A stretch of DNA of 64,000 nt from contig CALWHE010000002.1 in assembly GCA_944380295.1 (NCBI GenBank), positions 57,237 through 121,236 of the forward strand, written 5' to 3'. Shown here in pieces: positions 8,879 to 17,676 of the stretch. The notes below the pieces were generated by a model. That model did no database searches. It was not told the origin of the DNA and worked only from the letters and a program-made list of their open reading frames with translations. Position 1 is the first letter of the stretch, and each line of letters opens with the position of its first letter. The translations under genes and the position numbers were made by a program. Origin of the DNA: an uncultured Christensenellaceae bacterium. GTDB lineage: Bacteria > Bacillota > Clostridia > Christensenellales > UBA3700.

Positions 8879-10282
8879 TCAATAATCTTCGCCGGTGGCG
8901 GCGTCTATAAGTTTTTTGTGCAGCTTGGGATCGAGATGACGGAGTATCCCGTCCATCTCCTCATCGCCCATGCAGGTGTTCCTGCCCTTGGCATAAAGAT
9001 CGTCTATATATTCCTTCATTCTGACCACGATGTCATGCTTTTTGTCTATCTCGTGGTCTTTTGCCAACTTATAATATCCGTTTATCCAGTAAGCTATGCC
9101 CGCAAGTCCGCTATGGCTGTCCACGGACACGAGCGGCACGCGGTTGAGCAATTTTTCCGTGTTGAAGATGTTGTATATCTCCACGTCTTTAAGCAAGCCG
9201 TCCGCATGCACTCCGGCGCGGGTGGTGTTGAAGTTGCGCCCCACAAACGGCGTGCGCGGAGGTATGGAGTAACCCATCTCCTTTTCAAAATAGTCGGCTA
9301 TCTGCGTGATGACGGATATGTCCATGCCGTTGGTGGTGCCGCGCAGGGAGGCGTATTCTATCACCATCGCCTCCAACGGGCAGTTGCCCGTGCGCTCGCC
9401 TATGCCCAACAGAGAGCAGTTGACGGAAGAACAGCCGTAAAGCCACGCGGTGGCGGAGTTTGTGACCACCTTGTAAAAATCGTTATGTCCGTGCCATTCC
9501 AGCTGCGCGCTGGGCACCTGGGCATAATATTTAAGACCAGCGATGATGCCGGGCACGGAGCGCGGCAGCGTGACGCCGGGATAACTTATGCCGTATCCCA
9601 AAGTGTCGCAGGCGCGAATTTTCACGGGTATGCCGGCTTCTTCGGAAAGTTTCATCAACTCTATGGCAAAAGGCACCACAAAGCCGTAAAAGTCCGCGCG
9701 CGTGATGTCTTCGAAATGGCAACGCGGCACAATGCCCTTGGAGAGCGCCTCTTTGACTATGCCCAAATACTGATCCGCCGCCTGACGACGGGTGAGGTGC
9801 ATCTTTTTGAAGATGTGATAGTCAGAACAGCTCACCAAAATGCCCGTTTCTTTAATGCCCATGGACTTGACCAGGTCGAAGTCTTTTTTGTTGGCTCTGA
9901 TCCAGCTGGTTATCTCCGGGAATTCAAATCCCAGCTGCTGGCACTCTTCCACGGCTTTGCGGTCTTTTTCCGTGTAAAGAAAAAATTCGCATTGCTTTAT
10001 CATGCCCTTGCTCCCGCCCAGCTTGTGCATGAGGCGGTAAAGATCCACGATCTGCTGCACCGTAAAGGGCGAAGTGGACTGCTGTCCGTCGCGGAAAGTG
10101 GTATCCGTCATCCATATCTCTTCCGGCATATCCATGGGCGTATTGCGGAAATTGAACGCCGTTTTGGGTATGCTGTCATAGTCGTATATCTCCCTGAAGA
10201 GATTGGGTTCGCTCACGTCCTGCAAAGTGGGCGACCAGTTCCTGTCGGTCAACACGTTTCTGTGTCCGTCCAATCTGATCAT
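8879..10282 (-). CDS. LeuA/homocitrate synthase family enzyme, possible Re-citrate synthase
   Basis: A DRE-TIM metallolyase condensing acetyl-CoA with a 2-oxo acid. Residues around 58-66 read TDTTFRDGQQ, supplying the metal-binding Asp and catalytic Arg, and the EWHGHNDF segment supplies the two metal-binding histidines. The sequence, beginning NWSPTLQDVSEPNL and with ETGILVSCSDYHIFKKM, belongs to the divergent clostridial group that I associate with Re-citrate synthase rather than true LeuA; it lacks the long LeuA allosteric C-terminal domain (467 residues). The substrate is therefore inferred: oxaloacetate (citrate for glutamate synthesis) is more likely than 2-oxoisovalerate. It lies 15 bp after prfA and 9 bp before thrC. 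Confidence 0.8.
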   Translation of the reverse strand: MIRLDGHRNVLTDRNWSPTLQDVSEPNLFREIYDYDSIPKTAFNFRNTPMDMPEEIWMTDTTFRDGQQSTSPFTVQQIVDLYRLMHKLGGSKGMIKQCEFFLYTEKDRKAVEECQQLGFEFPEITSWIRANKKDFDLVKSMGIKETGILVSCSDYHIFKKMHLTRRQAADQYLGIVKEALSKGIVPRCHFEDITRADFYGFVVPFAIELMKLSEEAGIPVKIRACDTLGYGISYPGVTLPRSVPGIIAGLKYYAQVPSAQLEWHGHNDFYKVVTNSATAWLYGCSSVNCSLLGIGERTGNCPLEAMVIEYASLRGTTNGMDISVITQIADYFEKEMGYSIPPRTPFVGRNFNTTRAGVHADGLLKDVEIYNIFNTEKLLNRVPLVSVDSHSGLAGIAYWINGYYKLAKDHEIDKKHDIVVRMKEYIDDLYAKGRNTCMGDEEMDGILRHLDPKLHKKLIDAATGEDY

Positions 10283-10297
10283 TTTGCTTCCTCCGAA

Positions 10298-11365
10298 TTA
10301 GTTCTCCGATTTAAGTTTTGCGCTCCGATCTGCCTCGATCAAAGCCTCTGTCATCTCGTCTATATCTCCGTCTAAAAAGGCGTCCAAAGAATAAAGCGTC
10401 ATGCCTATCCTGTGATCCGTCACTCTTCCCTGCGGATAATTGTATGTCCTTATCCTCTCCGACCTGTCGCCCGTGCCCACCTGCATGCGCCTGTTTTGGG
10501 CGTATTCGCTCTCCTGCAAGCTGCGATAATGGTCGTAAAGGCGCGCTTTCAACACCTGCATGGCGCTTTCACGGTTTTTTATCTGACTGCGCTCGTTCTG
10601 GCACTCCACCACTATGCCCGTGGGGATATGCGTGATACGCACCGCCGATTCCGTCTTGTTCACGTGCTGCCCGCCCGCGCCGCTCGAACGATAATAATCT
10701 ATCTTCAGATCTTTTTCATTGATCTCCACGTCCACGTCTTTGACTTCCGGCAGCACCGCCACCGTCACGGTGGAAGTGTGTATCCTGCCCTGCGATTCCG
10801 TCTGCGGCACGCGCTGCACGCGGTGCACGCCGCTTTCGTATTTGAGCCGTGAAAACGCGCCCTTGCCCGTTATCGTGAACACGCTTTCTTTTATGCCGCC
10901 CAAGTCCGTTTCGTTGACGCTCAGCTGTTCGCTCTTCCAGCGCATGCGTTCGGCAAAGCGCATATACATGCGTTGCAACACCGCGCCGAACAGTCCTGCC
11001 TCTTCTCCGCCCGCGCCCGCTCTTATCTCTATGATCACGTTTTTATTGTCGTCCGGATCGGCGGGCAGCAGCTGAACTTTTATCTGTTCTTCCAGCTCTT
11101 TTTCCTGCTCTTCCAGTTGCGCGGCTTCTGCTTTTGCTATTTCTACAAGCTCTTTGTCCTCGCCGCTTTTTATGATCTCCATGCAGCCCGCGAGGTCTTC
11201 CCGCACCTTTTTACAGCGCCCGTAAAGTTCCATCACCGGTTCGTATTCCGAATGCTCCACGGCAAGGCTTTGCCACTTTGCCCTGTCCGCGAGGACGGCG
11301 GGATCGGCAAGCATGGCGGTAAGCTCGTTATATCTGGCTTCCATGGCGGCGAGTTTTTCAGTCAT
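10298..11365 (-). CDS. prfA: Peptide chain release factor 1
   Basis: Recognises UAA/UAG in the ribosomal A site and triggers peptide release. The GGQ loop lies in SSGAGGQHVNKTES near residue 230, and the stop-codon-reading PxT motif is VPQT just before ESQGRIHTS. The long helical N-terminal domain and the 355-residue length are standard. It overlaps the upstream DUF1385-PrmC gene by 8 bp, so the factor and the enzyme that methylates its GGQ glutamine are translationally coupled. Confidence 0.97.
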   Translation of the reverse strand: MTEKLAAMEARYNELTAMLADPAVLADRAKWQSLAVEHSEYEPVMELYGRCKKVREDLAGCMEIIKSGEDKELVEIAKAEAAQLEEQEKELEEQIKVQLLPADPDDNKNVIIEIRAGAGGEEAGLFGAVLQRMYMRFAERMRWKSEQLSVNETDLGGIKESVFTITGKGAFSRLKYESGVHRVQRVPQTESQGRIHTSTVTVAVLPEVKDVDVEINEKDLKIDYYRSSGAGGQHVNKTESAVRITHIPTGIVVECQNERSQIKNRESAMQVLKARLYDHYRSLQESEYAQNRRMQVGTGDRSERIRTYNYPQGRVTDHRIGMTLYSLDAFLDGDIDEMTEALIEADRSAKLKSEN

Positions 11366-13175
11366 TTGCCACCCCGCTTATGATCCTGTCTATCCCCTGC
11401 ATATCCTTGATCACGCTCACTTCAAAGCCCGTGAGCATCTCCTTGACCGCCTGCGCCTGACCCAAGCCCACTTCCAGGAATATCCTGCCGCCCTTATTAA
11501 GGCGACCGCGCGCTTGCCGAGCTATGACGCGGTAAAAGTCCAAACCGTCCTCTCCGCCGTCCAAGGCAAGGTGCGGTTCGTGATCCTTCACTTCCGTTTG
11601 CAACCCTTGTATGTCCGCGTGCGGTATATAAGGCGGATTGCTTATTATCACGTCGAATTTGCCATCTATCTGCGCAAACATGTCCGATCTGACAAACTCC
11701 ACCTTGTCCGCCACGCCGTTTTTCTCCGCATTGGCGCGAGCTGTTTCCAACGCTTTTTCGGAAATATCGCTTGCCGTCACTTTGGCGCCCGTTTTGGCTG
11801 CCACCGCCACGGCTATGCAGCCACTGCCCGTGCACAGATCCAACACGCGCGAATCTTCTTTGATATACTTCAACGCCTCGCATACCAGCTCTTCCGTTTC
11901 CGGACGCGGGCAGAGCACGTCTTTGTTTATGTCTATCTCAAAACCGTAAAAATCGGCGTTGCCTATTATCTGCCACAGCGGTTCGCCCGCCTGTCTGCGG
12001 CGCGCCATCTCTTCCAGCTTTTCCGCCTTGGAATGCCGGATATATGTGAGGTGCTCCAACTCTGAGCGCTTTTTACCGGTGACGTGGCAGATCATCCAGT
12101 CCACGTCCGCCTTGTCTTCAACCATGCTCTCCAATTTTTTGCGCACGCTTGTATAAAGCTCGTTGGTGTCGAAAGTAAGCTCCGGCAGGTTGGGATCGGC
12201 GTCCATCGCCATCACCGTGGTAAAGGCGGCGATCGCCACTTCCACCATGGAATCGTCCGGCTCGCGCGTGGTGAGCTTTTGCATGAGCCTGCCCGGGAAT
12301 TTGAGCGCACGCACAAAAGCATTGTCGAACTTCGCCAAAAATTTGAGCACTTCGTAACTTATGCCCATGATGGGCAGCATCAAAAGCAGGCGCCAGCCCA
12401 GATCCGCCAAAAACTTGACCACGCCGTTCACCGCCCAGTCATCGGGCAGTCCGCAGATCAGCTCCAAATCGCACACAGACAGCACCAAAACGCCGATTAT
12501 CATCACCAGCACCATAAAAGTGGTGCCGCACCTGTCGTGATAAGTGCTCATGGTCTGCACGTTTTTCACATCCAAAGGCAGCTCGTTTTCGTAAGCGCTG
12601 ATCGTCTTGTGCTCCGCGCCGTGATACATGTAAGTGCGCCGTATGTCCTTCATCAGCGAGGTGAGGAAGATATATGCGACAAATATGATCAGCCTGATCA
12701 CTCCTTCCAAAAAGTTCAGACCGATGTTTACGCCCACCGAACCTTGCTGCGCCTGCGGGATAAGCGCTTCCACGCCGTTGCGGCACAAAAGAGGCAGAAA
12801 GACAAAAAGTCCCACCGCCAGCGCCACGCCCAGCAGCACGGAGATGAACATGACCACGCTGTATATGTCCACCTTAAACGTTTTGGCAAGCCATTTTTCA
12901 AACTTGGAAGGTTCGCCCTCCTCGTCCCCGTAAACTTCGCCGCTGCGCATGAGCGTTTTTATGCCCGTGACCATGGAGCCGAAAAAGTTAAGCACGCCGC
13001 GCACCACCGGAACGCGGAACAAAAAGTTCTTATCTTTGGCGGGTTTGACATAACGGCTTTCCACGGCGATGCCGCCCTCTTCCAGCCGCACGGCGGTGGC
13101 AACGCTGCGCTCGCCGCGCATCATCACCCCTTCTATCACTGCCTGTCCGCCTATTTTACTGCTTCTCTTTCTCAT
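11358..13175 (-). CDS. prmC: DUF1385 membrane protein fused to PrmC (release factor glutamine methyltransferase)
   Basis: A 605-residue fusion. Residues 1 to about 310 are DUF1385: IGGQAVIEGVMMRG at the N-terminus, several membrane spans, and the YHGAEHKTISAYE histidine/glutamate block. Residues about 320-605 are PrmC: the helical substrate domain, RRRQAGEPLWQIIG linker, SAM-binding VLDLCTGSGCIAVAVA and catalytic NPPY (ISNPPYIP). PrmC N5-methylates the GGQ glutamine of release factors. In many Bacillota the two are adjacent separate genes; here no stop or restart is seen between them, placing the methyltransferase at the membrane. The order rpmE, DUF1385, prmC, prfA is the usual one. Confidence 0.92.
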   Translation of the reverse strand: MRKRSSKIGGQAVIEGVMMRGERSVATAVRLEEGGIAVESRYVKPAKDKNFLFRVPVVRGVLNFFGSMVTGIKTLMRSGEVYGDEEGEPSKFEKWLAKTFKVDIYSVVMFISVLLGVALAVGLFVFLPLLCRNGVEALIPQAQQGSVGVNIGLNFLEGVIRLIIFVAYIFLTSLMKDIRRTYMYHGAEHKTISAYENELPLDVKNVQTMSTYHDRCGTTFMVLVMIIGVLVLSVCDLELICGLPDDWAVNGVVKFLADLGWRLLLMLPIMGISYEVLKFLAKFDNAFVRALKFPGRLMQKLTTREPDDSMVEVAIAAFTTVMAMDADPNLPELTFDTNELYTSVRKKLESMVEDKADVDWMICHVTGKKRSELEHLTYIRHSKAEKLEEMARRRQAGEPLWQIIGNADFYGFEIDINKDVLCPRPETEELVCEALKYIKEDSRVLDLCTGSGCIAVAVAAKTGAKVTASDISEKALETARANAEKNGVADKVEFVRSDMFAQIDGKFDVIISNPPYIPHADIQGLQTEVKDHEPHLALDGGEDGLDFYRVIARQARGRLNKGGRIFLEVGLGQAQAVKEMLTGFEVSVIKDMQGIDRIISGVAND

Positions 13176-13206
13176 ATAATAATATTCCCGCGCGCGAATA
13201 TAAAAT

Positions 13207-13231
13207 CAAGCAAGCGCATTGCGCGCTTGCT
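13207..13231 (-). other. Hairpin between rpmE and DUF1385-prmC, possible attenuator
   Basis: A 9-bp stem AGCAAGCGC/GCGCTTGCT with a 5-nt loop lies in the 100-bp gap. On the minus strand it is followed by a T-rich but interrupted stretch, so partial termination after rpmE is plausible. Confidence 0.5.
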
Positions 13232-13275
13232 CAAAAGTCCGCCGCAAAGAAGGTCCTTTGCGAAATTGAAAATGC

Positions 13276-13485
13276 TTACTTGTTGCGGTTGAAGCGCTTG
13301 TTGAACTTTTCCACTCTGCCGCCGGTATCCACGAGCTTTTGCTTGCCGGTGAAATAAGGGTGGCACTTGTTGCAAACTTCCACTTTTATCACGTCGCCCT
13401 TTTTGGTGGTGCCGCAGACAAACTTGGAGCCGCAGGCGCACTCGAAGACGGCGTCATGATATTCGGGCTGTATATTCTCGTTCAT
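13276..13485 (-). CDS. rpmE: Ribosomal protein bL31, zinc-binding form
   Basis: 69-residue large-subunit protein at the subunit interface. A zinc ribbon is visible: CxC (residues about 16-18) and CNKC (about 37-40), followed by HPYFTGKQK, which is diagnostic for bL31. All four cysteines are present, so this is the zinc-containing paralogue rather than the Cys-less one expressed under zinc limitation. AGGTG precedes the ATG and a TTGACT-17-TATAAT promoter lies upstream. First gene of the prmC-prfA-thrC operon. Confidence 0.97.
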   Translation of the reverse strand: MNENIQPEYHDAVFECACGSKFVCGTTKKGDVIKVEVCNKCHPYFTGKQKLVDTGGRVEKFNKRFNRNK

Positions 13486-13518
13486 GTTCTCACCTCTCGA
13501 TCTTTTATTGCGAAGTCA

Positions 13519-13547
13519 ATTATACATACTTTTGCCGGGCAAGTCAA
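13519..13547 (-). promoter_or_regulatory. Promoter of the rpmE-prmC-prfA operon
   Basis: TTGACT (13547-13542), 17 bp, TATAAT (13524-13519). Predicted +1 near 13512 gives a 27-nt leader with AGAGGTG. Confidence 0.8.
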
Positions 13548-13616
13548 GCATAAATAACACTTTATCCGTTTATTTTTCACATTGTCTTTATGTGCGCACG
13601 ATTTTGAAAAATGGGC

Positions 13617-13645
13617 TTGATATTTACCCTCAATGGTGGTATAAT
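13617..13645 (+). promoter_or_regulatory. Promoter of the dehydrogenase-like gene
   Basis: TTGATA (13617-13622), 17 bp, TATAAT (13640-13645). The following leader carries AAAGGAGAG ahead of the ATG at 13669. Confidence 0.8.
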
Positions 13646-13668
13646 GGCATTACTGCAAAGGAGAGATT

Positions 13669-14619
13669 ATGAACTACTGGATTTTTGAAGGCGACCGCCG
13701 CGTGCGGCAGGAAAACCGCGAGGCGGAAAGCTCCGGCACTGACTGCGCCAAAGTAAAAATGATCCGCGCCGCCATCGACAACGGCGACATTTACGCTTAC
13801 ACGCGCAGCAAAGCGGAAGGCACGGTGCCCTCCACCTGCGCCGCGGGCCTTATCAGCCTGTGTCCCACGGGAGAATTCAAAAGCGGTCAGCGTGTGCTCC
13901 TCTCCTCTTCCGCCAAGCGCGGAGAATCCGCGCCCATGGGCTATCTGCGCGATTATGCGGACGTTTCCACAGACTATATTTACGAATTGCCCGACGTCAT
14001 CGCGGATAACGACGTGGTGTTCATCGACTGCATCGCCAAGGCGTGCAACCTGATAGACAAATTGGAGATCAAACCCGCGCAAACGGTGATCGTGAACGGC
14101 GTTTCCGTGATCAATCTGATCATCGCGCAGCTGCTGCGCTATCATCAGGCGCTGCCCATCATGATAGACAGCGACGACGACAAACTGGGCTTGGCGCAGG
14201 ATCTGGGCGTGGACTTTGTTATCAACAGTTCGCAGGAAAACGTGCCGTATATGGTGAAAAGTTTCACTTCCGGCAAGATGGCGAGCGCACTTGTGGTGGA
14301 TCTGGACATACTCTCCGACATGGACGAGCTGCCTTACTGCCTGGCGATGGGCGGCAAAATAGCGCTGGTCAACGCCAACAGCGCTTTGAAGTGTTACAAG
14401 ATAGACTTCATCAACGTGCTCAACAAAGAGCTTTCCATCTTCGGCATCAAAGACGGCGACGGAAAAGTTGCCATGGCGATCAACCTGCTTGCCATGAACA
14501 AGATAAAGGTTTCCCCGCTCATCGGAGAAGTGGTGGGCTTTGCCGAAGTGCCCGATCTGATGGAAAAACTGGGCGGCGACCTCTCCTTTAAGATGAGCGT
14601 GGTCAAATGCAATTCTTGA
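13669..14619 (+). CDS. Medium-chain dehydrogenase-like protein without zinc ligands
   Basis: 316 residues, function unknown. The fold order resembles MDR (zinc-alcohol-dehydrogenase-like) proteins: an N-terminal half with a GroES-like stretch ending near SGQRVLLSSSAKRG, then a Rossmann half in which TVIVNGVSVINLIIAQLL occupies the place of the nucleotide-binding helix and MIDSDDDKLGLAQDLGVDFVINSS the second strand. The canonical GxGxxG is not intact (NGVSVI) and no catalytic Cys/His set is obvious, so NAD(P)H binding is doubtful. Strong promoter and Shine-Dalgarno; monocistronic, convergent with murC. It could be a divergent reductase or a non-enzymatic descendant. Confidence 0.6.
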   Translation: MNYWIFEGDRRVRQENREAESSGTDCAKVKMIRAAIDNGDIYAYTRSKAEGTVPSTCAAGLISLCPTGEFKSGQRVLLSSSAKRGESAPMGYLRDYADVSTDYIYELPDVIADNDVVFIDCIAKACNLIDKLEIKPAQTVIVNGVSVINLIIAQLLRYHQALPIMIDSDDDKLGLAQDLGVDFVINSSQENVPYMVKSFTSGKMASALVVDLDILSDMDELPYCLAMGGKIALVNANSALKCYKIDFINVLNKELSIFGIKDGDGKVAMAINLLAMNKIKVSPLIGEVVGFAEVPDLMEKLGGDLSFKMSVVKCNS

Positions 14620-14644
14620 AACCACGCTCTGAACGGCAAAACCG

Positions 14645-14668
14645 AAATGCGGCGCAAGCCGCATTTTT
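14645..14668. terminator. Bidirectional terminator between dehydrogenase-like gene and murC
   Basis: AAATGCGGC/GCCGCATTT (14645-14653 with 14658-14666) with a GCAA loop and T-run. It touches the murC stop codon. Confidence 0.8.
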
Positions 14669-16023
14669 CACATATATTCGGCGGTTTTCCGCACCTCGCC
14701 CGCGCCCAATATCAAAATAATATCTCCCGCATGCGTGGCGCGCAGAGCCGCTTCCGCCGCCGCTTTATAATCGCGGGCATAAGAGCAGCGCACGCCCCCG
14801 GACAATTTCAGATGCATATAAAGGTCGTATCCGCTCCCGGACGGCGTATACTCTTCACGCGCCTTGAAAGTGGGCAAGATAACCGCCTCGTCAGCAAGGG
14901 AAAGCGCCGCCACAAACTCCTTCATCAGCGCCCTGGTGCGGGAAAAAGTGTGCGGCTCAAAGAGCACGAACACCTTGCCGCGGCAGCCCTGCACGGCGGT
15001 GGCGACGGCGGCTTCTATCTCTCCGGGATGATGGGCGTAATCGCACACCATCTCTGCGCCGGACGCCGCCCTGCCCGCGTGCTCGTATCTGCCCTTGACT
15101 CCGGGAAAAGCCGCCAGCGCCGCCGCGCAGTCCGCGTCCGTCGCTCCGCACTCGCTCGCGGCGGCATAAGCCGCCAAGGCGTTTAACACATTGTGTTTGC
15201 CTTCCGTGAGCAAACGCACATGCAGGCGCCTTTTCCCGCATTTGCAGATGTAAAACGAATATTTTCCGTCCGCATATGTTATCTCTTCGGCAAAAACGTC
15301 GCAGCTGCGCGAATATCCGAAGGTGACCACCCGCCTGCCGCTGAGATCCAGCTCGGGCAGAAGCGGTTCGTAACACACCGCGCAGCCCCGCACGCAGGTG
15401 TTTTTTATCAGGCGTTGATAGGCTTCTTTCATGTCCTCGTAATCGCGGTAACAGTCCGGGTGATCGAACTGCATGTTGAGCACCACCGTCACAAAGGGCG
15501 CCAGCGTGAGAAAACTGCGGTTGTATTCGCACGCTTCGCTCACCAGCCACTCTCTGCCGCGAAAGACGGCTCCGCCGTTTTCCGCGCCGCAGACCTCGCC
15601 GCCGATGTGACCGGAAAAGGCAAAGCCCGCCCGCTCGAAAATTGCGCATATCATGGCGGTGACCGTGGTTTTTCCGTGCGTGCCGGCAACGGCGAGAGTG
15701 TGGTCGAACAGCCTTGACACAAGCCCTAAGAATGCTTTTCTTTCCAAAGTGGGCACATGCGCCGCCCGCGCAGCTGCCAGCTGCGCGTCACTTTGCGGCA
15801 CCGCCGCGGAATATACCACCGCGTCGCATTCGGGGATAAAAGCCACCTCTTGCGGCGGGAAGACGTGCACGCCCGCGCTCTTCAAGCTTTCAAGAGCGGC
15901 GGAAGGCTGCCTGTCGCTCCCCGAAACCTGCATGCCGCACGAGAGGCAGAACTTGGCAAGGGTGCGCATGCTCACGCCGCCCGCCCCCGCAAAATGGATG
16001 TTATGTATTTTATTCAGCTCCAT
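14668..16023 (-). CDS. murC: UDP-N-acetylmuramate-L-alanine ligase
   Basis: Adds L-Ala to UDP-MurNAc, the first amino-acid ligation in peptidoglycan precursor synthesis. The N-terminus IHFAGAGGVSM is the UDP-binding Rossmann motif, AGTHGKTTVTAMI is the ATP P-loop, and FEPHTFSR in the C-terminal domain is typical of MurC. From the ATG at 16023 the protein is 451 residues. An upstream TTG at 16062 would add 13 unconserved residues and lies inside the T-run of the preceding terminator, so it is rejected. TATAAT ends 6 nt before this ATG and no Shine-Dalgarno is seen. murC is isolated from other mur genes here. Confidence 0.95.
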   Translation of the reverse strand: MELNKIHNIHFAGAGGVSMRTLAKFCLSCGMQVSGSDRQPSAALESLKSAGVHVFPPQEVAFIPECDAVVYSAAVPQSDAQLAAARAAHVPTLERKAFLGLVSRLFDHTLAVAGTHGKTTVTAMICAIFERAGFAFSGHIGGEVCGAENGGAVFRGREWLVSEACEYNRSFLTLAPFVTVVLNMQFDHPDCYRDYEDMKEAYQRLIKNTCVRGCAVCYEPLLPELDLSGRRVVTFGYSRSCDVFAEEITYADGKYSFYICKCGKRRLHVRLLTEGKHNVLNALAAYAAASECGATDADCAAALAAFPGVKGRYEHAGRAASGAEMVCDYAHHPGEIEAAVATAVQGCRGKVFVLFEPHTFSRTRALMKEFVAALSLADEAVILPTFKAREEYTPSGSGYDLYMHLKLSGGVRCSYARDYKAAAEAALRATHAGDIILILGAGEVRKTAEYM

Positions 16024-16029
16024 ATTCCC

Positions 16030-16035
16030 ATTATA
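16030..16035 (-). promoter_or_regulatory. -10 box of murC, possible leaderless start
   Basis: TATAAT ends 6 nt before the murC ATG. No good -35 at 16-18 bp; TTGCGC is 21 bp upstream, so the promoter is only tentative. Confidence 0.4.
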
Positions 16036-16060
16036 TGCGGGAGAAAAAAGCGTTTTGCGC

Positions 16061-16085
16061 AAAAAAATAAGGGCTGAACGCCCTT
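16061..16085 (-). terminator. Terminator of the lipoprotein-PAP2-FGGY operon
   Basis: AAGGGC/GCCCTT stem (16069-16074 with 16080-16085), loop of 5. On the minus strand it is followed by ATTTTTTT, ending transcription from the FGGY kinase gene just before murC. Confidence 0.75.
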
Positions 16086-16111
16086 TTTCTTTTCGGCTTG
16101 TGCCGCACGGC

Positions 16112-17668
16112 TCACAGTCTGCCTTTTTTGTTCATGTTGTAAATGTTGAAATAGATGTGCCGCACGGAAGGATATATCTTGACGTATGCCTTTTCATACA
16201 GCTCGCGGTATACCGCCGCCCTGGCGGGATCGGGCTTGAAGGAGTCTTTGAGATGTATCATGTGCTCCGCAGCTTCCTTCCCGTCTTTGAATACGCCCAT
16301 GGCGATAAAACAAGCTATGGAAGCGCCCAAACCACTGGTTTCAAACGTCTGCACGCGGAAAACTTCCCTGTTGAAGATGTCCGCCGCGATTTGACAGACC
16401 GCGTTGCTGGACGAACCGCCGCCGGAGAGCGCGATGCGCTTGACCTTGATGCCGGCGCGGCGTTCCATGTTTTCCAAACCTTCCAAAAGGGCGAAATCTA
16501 TGCCCTCAATGATGGCGCGATACATGTGGTGACGGGTGTGCATATCGGAAAACCCCATCATCAGACCTCTGGCTTCCGGCGTGGTAAGCCCCGGTCCCCA
16601 ATAGGGTTGCACCAAAAGCCCCTTGCTGCCCGGAGGTATGCTCTCCATATATTCGTCCAGCACTTTTTCCGGGATCACGCCCCGCGCCTTTGCCTCTTCC
16701 TGTTCGTGCAGCGCAAATTGCTCTCTGAACCAGCTGACCATCCAATATCCGCGGAAAATCTGTATTTCCGGATTGAATTTGCCGGGCGCCACCGCCGTGT
16801 AAGCGGGCATGAAGGGCGTGGGTTCCACATACTTGTCCGTGGTGATCTGCACAGACGCCGCCGTGCCGTAAGACACGGAAGCCACGGAGCCGTCCGTTGC
16901 CCCCACACCGAAAGTTTCGCACGCCTTGTCCGCGCCGGACGCCACCACCGGAGTGCCTTCCGCTATGCCGCATTCCGCCGCCGCGCGCGCGGTCACCGCG
17001 CCTATCACCGTGCACGGCTCCACTATCTTGCCCATCTTTTCCACGGGAGTGCCGAACACGGGGAAGGTGAGCCCGCGCGGGCTCATCCAGTTGCGCTTGC
17101 GGTAATCGTAAGGAAATTTTGCCGCCTGACCGGCCTTGCTGTCCGCCAACTCCCCGGTGAGTTTGAAGGTGTAATACGCCGCCGGCATCACTATTTTTGC
17201 CGTTTTTTGCCAAACTTCCGGCTCGTTTACGCGCACCCAGTTGGTATAGCAGGTGCGCCTCTGCACGCTGACCACCTCTTTCATGCCGACAATGCCGTAA
17301 AGTATCCTGTTGAAAAGGGGCAGCTTGTCCGGGCAGTCCACCTCGCGCTTGTCCAGCCAGAAGATGGCGGGACGGGTGGGCACGCCCTCTTTGTCCACAA
17401 ACACCAAAGAATTTCTGATGGAAGTGACGGATACCGCCACGATGTCTTTCCACCTCTCCCCCAATTTTTCTTTTGCCTGCAAGGACACCTTGCACATATC
17501 GCGCCAAATACTTTCGCAGTCCGCCTCCGCGCGCTGGTCGCCGTCGGAGATATAAAGTTCCCCGTTTTGCTTGGCGACGAACACCAGATCGCCCGCGGTA
17601 TCAAAGACCAAGGCGCGCGTTGCCTGCGTGCCCACGTCGAATATCAGCGCAAGTTCTTTTCCTTTCAT
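16112..17668 (-). CDS. FGGY-family carbohydrate kinase, substrate unknown
   Basis: 518-residue cytosolic sugar or polyol kinase of the xylulokinase/glycerol-kinase fold. The N-terminal ALIFDVGTQATRALVFD is the phosphate-binding loop, and SGADKACETFGVG contains the likely catalytic base Asp. The second-domain SGGGSSSNAVCQIAAD loop binds the nucleotide. The substrate cannot be told from sequence: xylulose, ribulose and glycerol groups share these motifs. It is the last gene of an operon behind two PAP2 phosphatases and a lipoprotein (8-bp gap), followed by a terminator. Confidence 0.85.
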   Translation of the reverse strand: MKGKELALIFDVGTQATRALVFDTAGDLVFVAKQNGELYISDGDQRAEADCESIWRDMCKVSLQAKEKLGERWKDIVAVSVTSIRNSLVFVDKEGVPTRPAIFWLDKREVDCPDKLPLFNRILYGIVGMKEVVSVQRRTCYTNWVRVNEPEVWQKTAKIVMPAAYYTFKLTGELADSKAGQAAKFPYDYRKRNWMSPRGLTFPVFGTPVEKMGKIVEPCTVIGAVTARAAAECGIAEGTPVVASGADKACETFGVGATDGSVASVSYGTAASVQITTDKYVEPTPFMPAYTAVAPGKFNPEIQIFRGYWMVSWFREQFALHEQEEAKARGVIPEKVLDEYMESIPPGSKGLLVQPYWGPGLTTPEARGLMMGFSDMHTRHHMYRAIIEGIDFALLEGLENMERRAGIKVKRIALSGGGSSSNAVCQIAADIFNREVFRVQTFETSGLGASIACFIAMGVFKDGKEAAEHMIHLKDSFKPDPARAAVYRELYEKAYVKIYPSVRHIYFNIYNMNKKGRL

Positions 17669-17676
17669 AATTTACC

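Noticed and set aside
7133..10375. 1080-aa plus-strand frame
   Set aside because: Antisense to thrC and the LeuA-like gene, whose family motifs are unambiguous.
16024..16062. TTG start at 16062 for murC
   Set aside because: It lies in the T-run of the upstream terminator, adds unconserved residues and has no ribosome-binding site.
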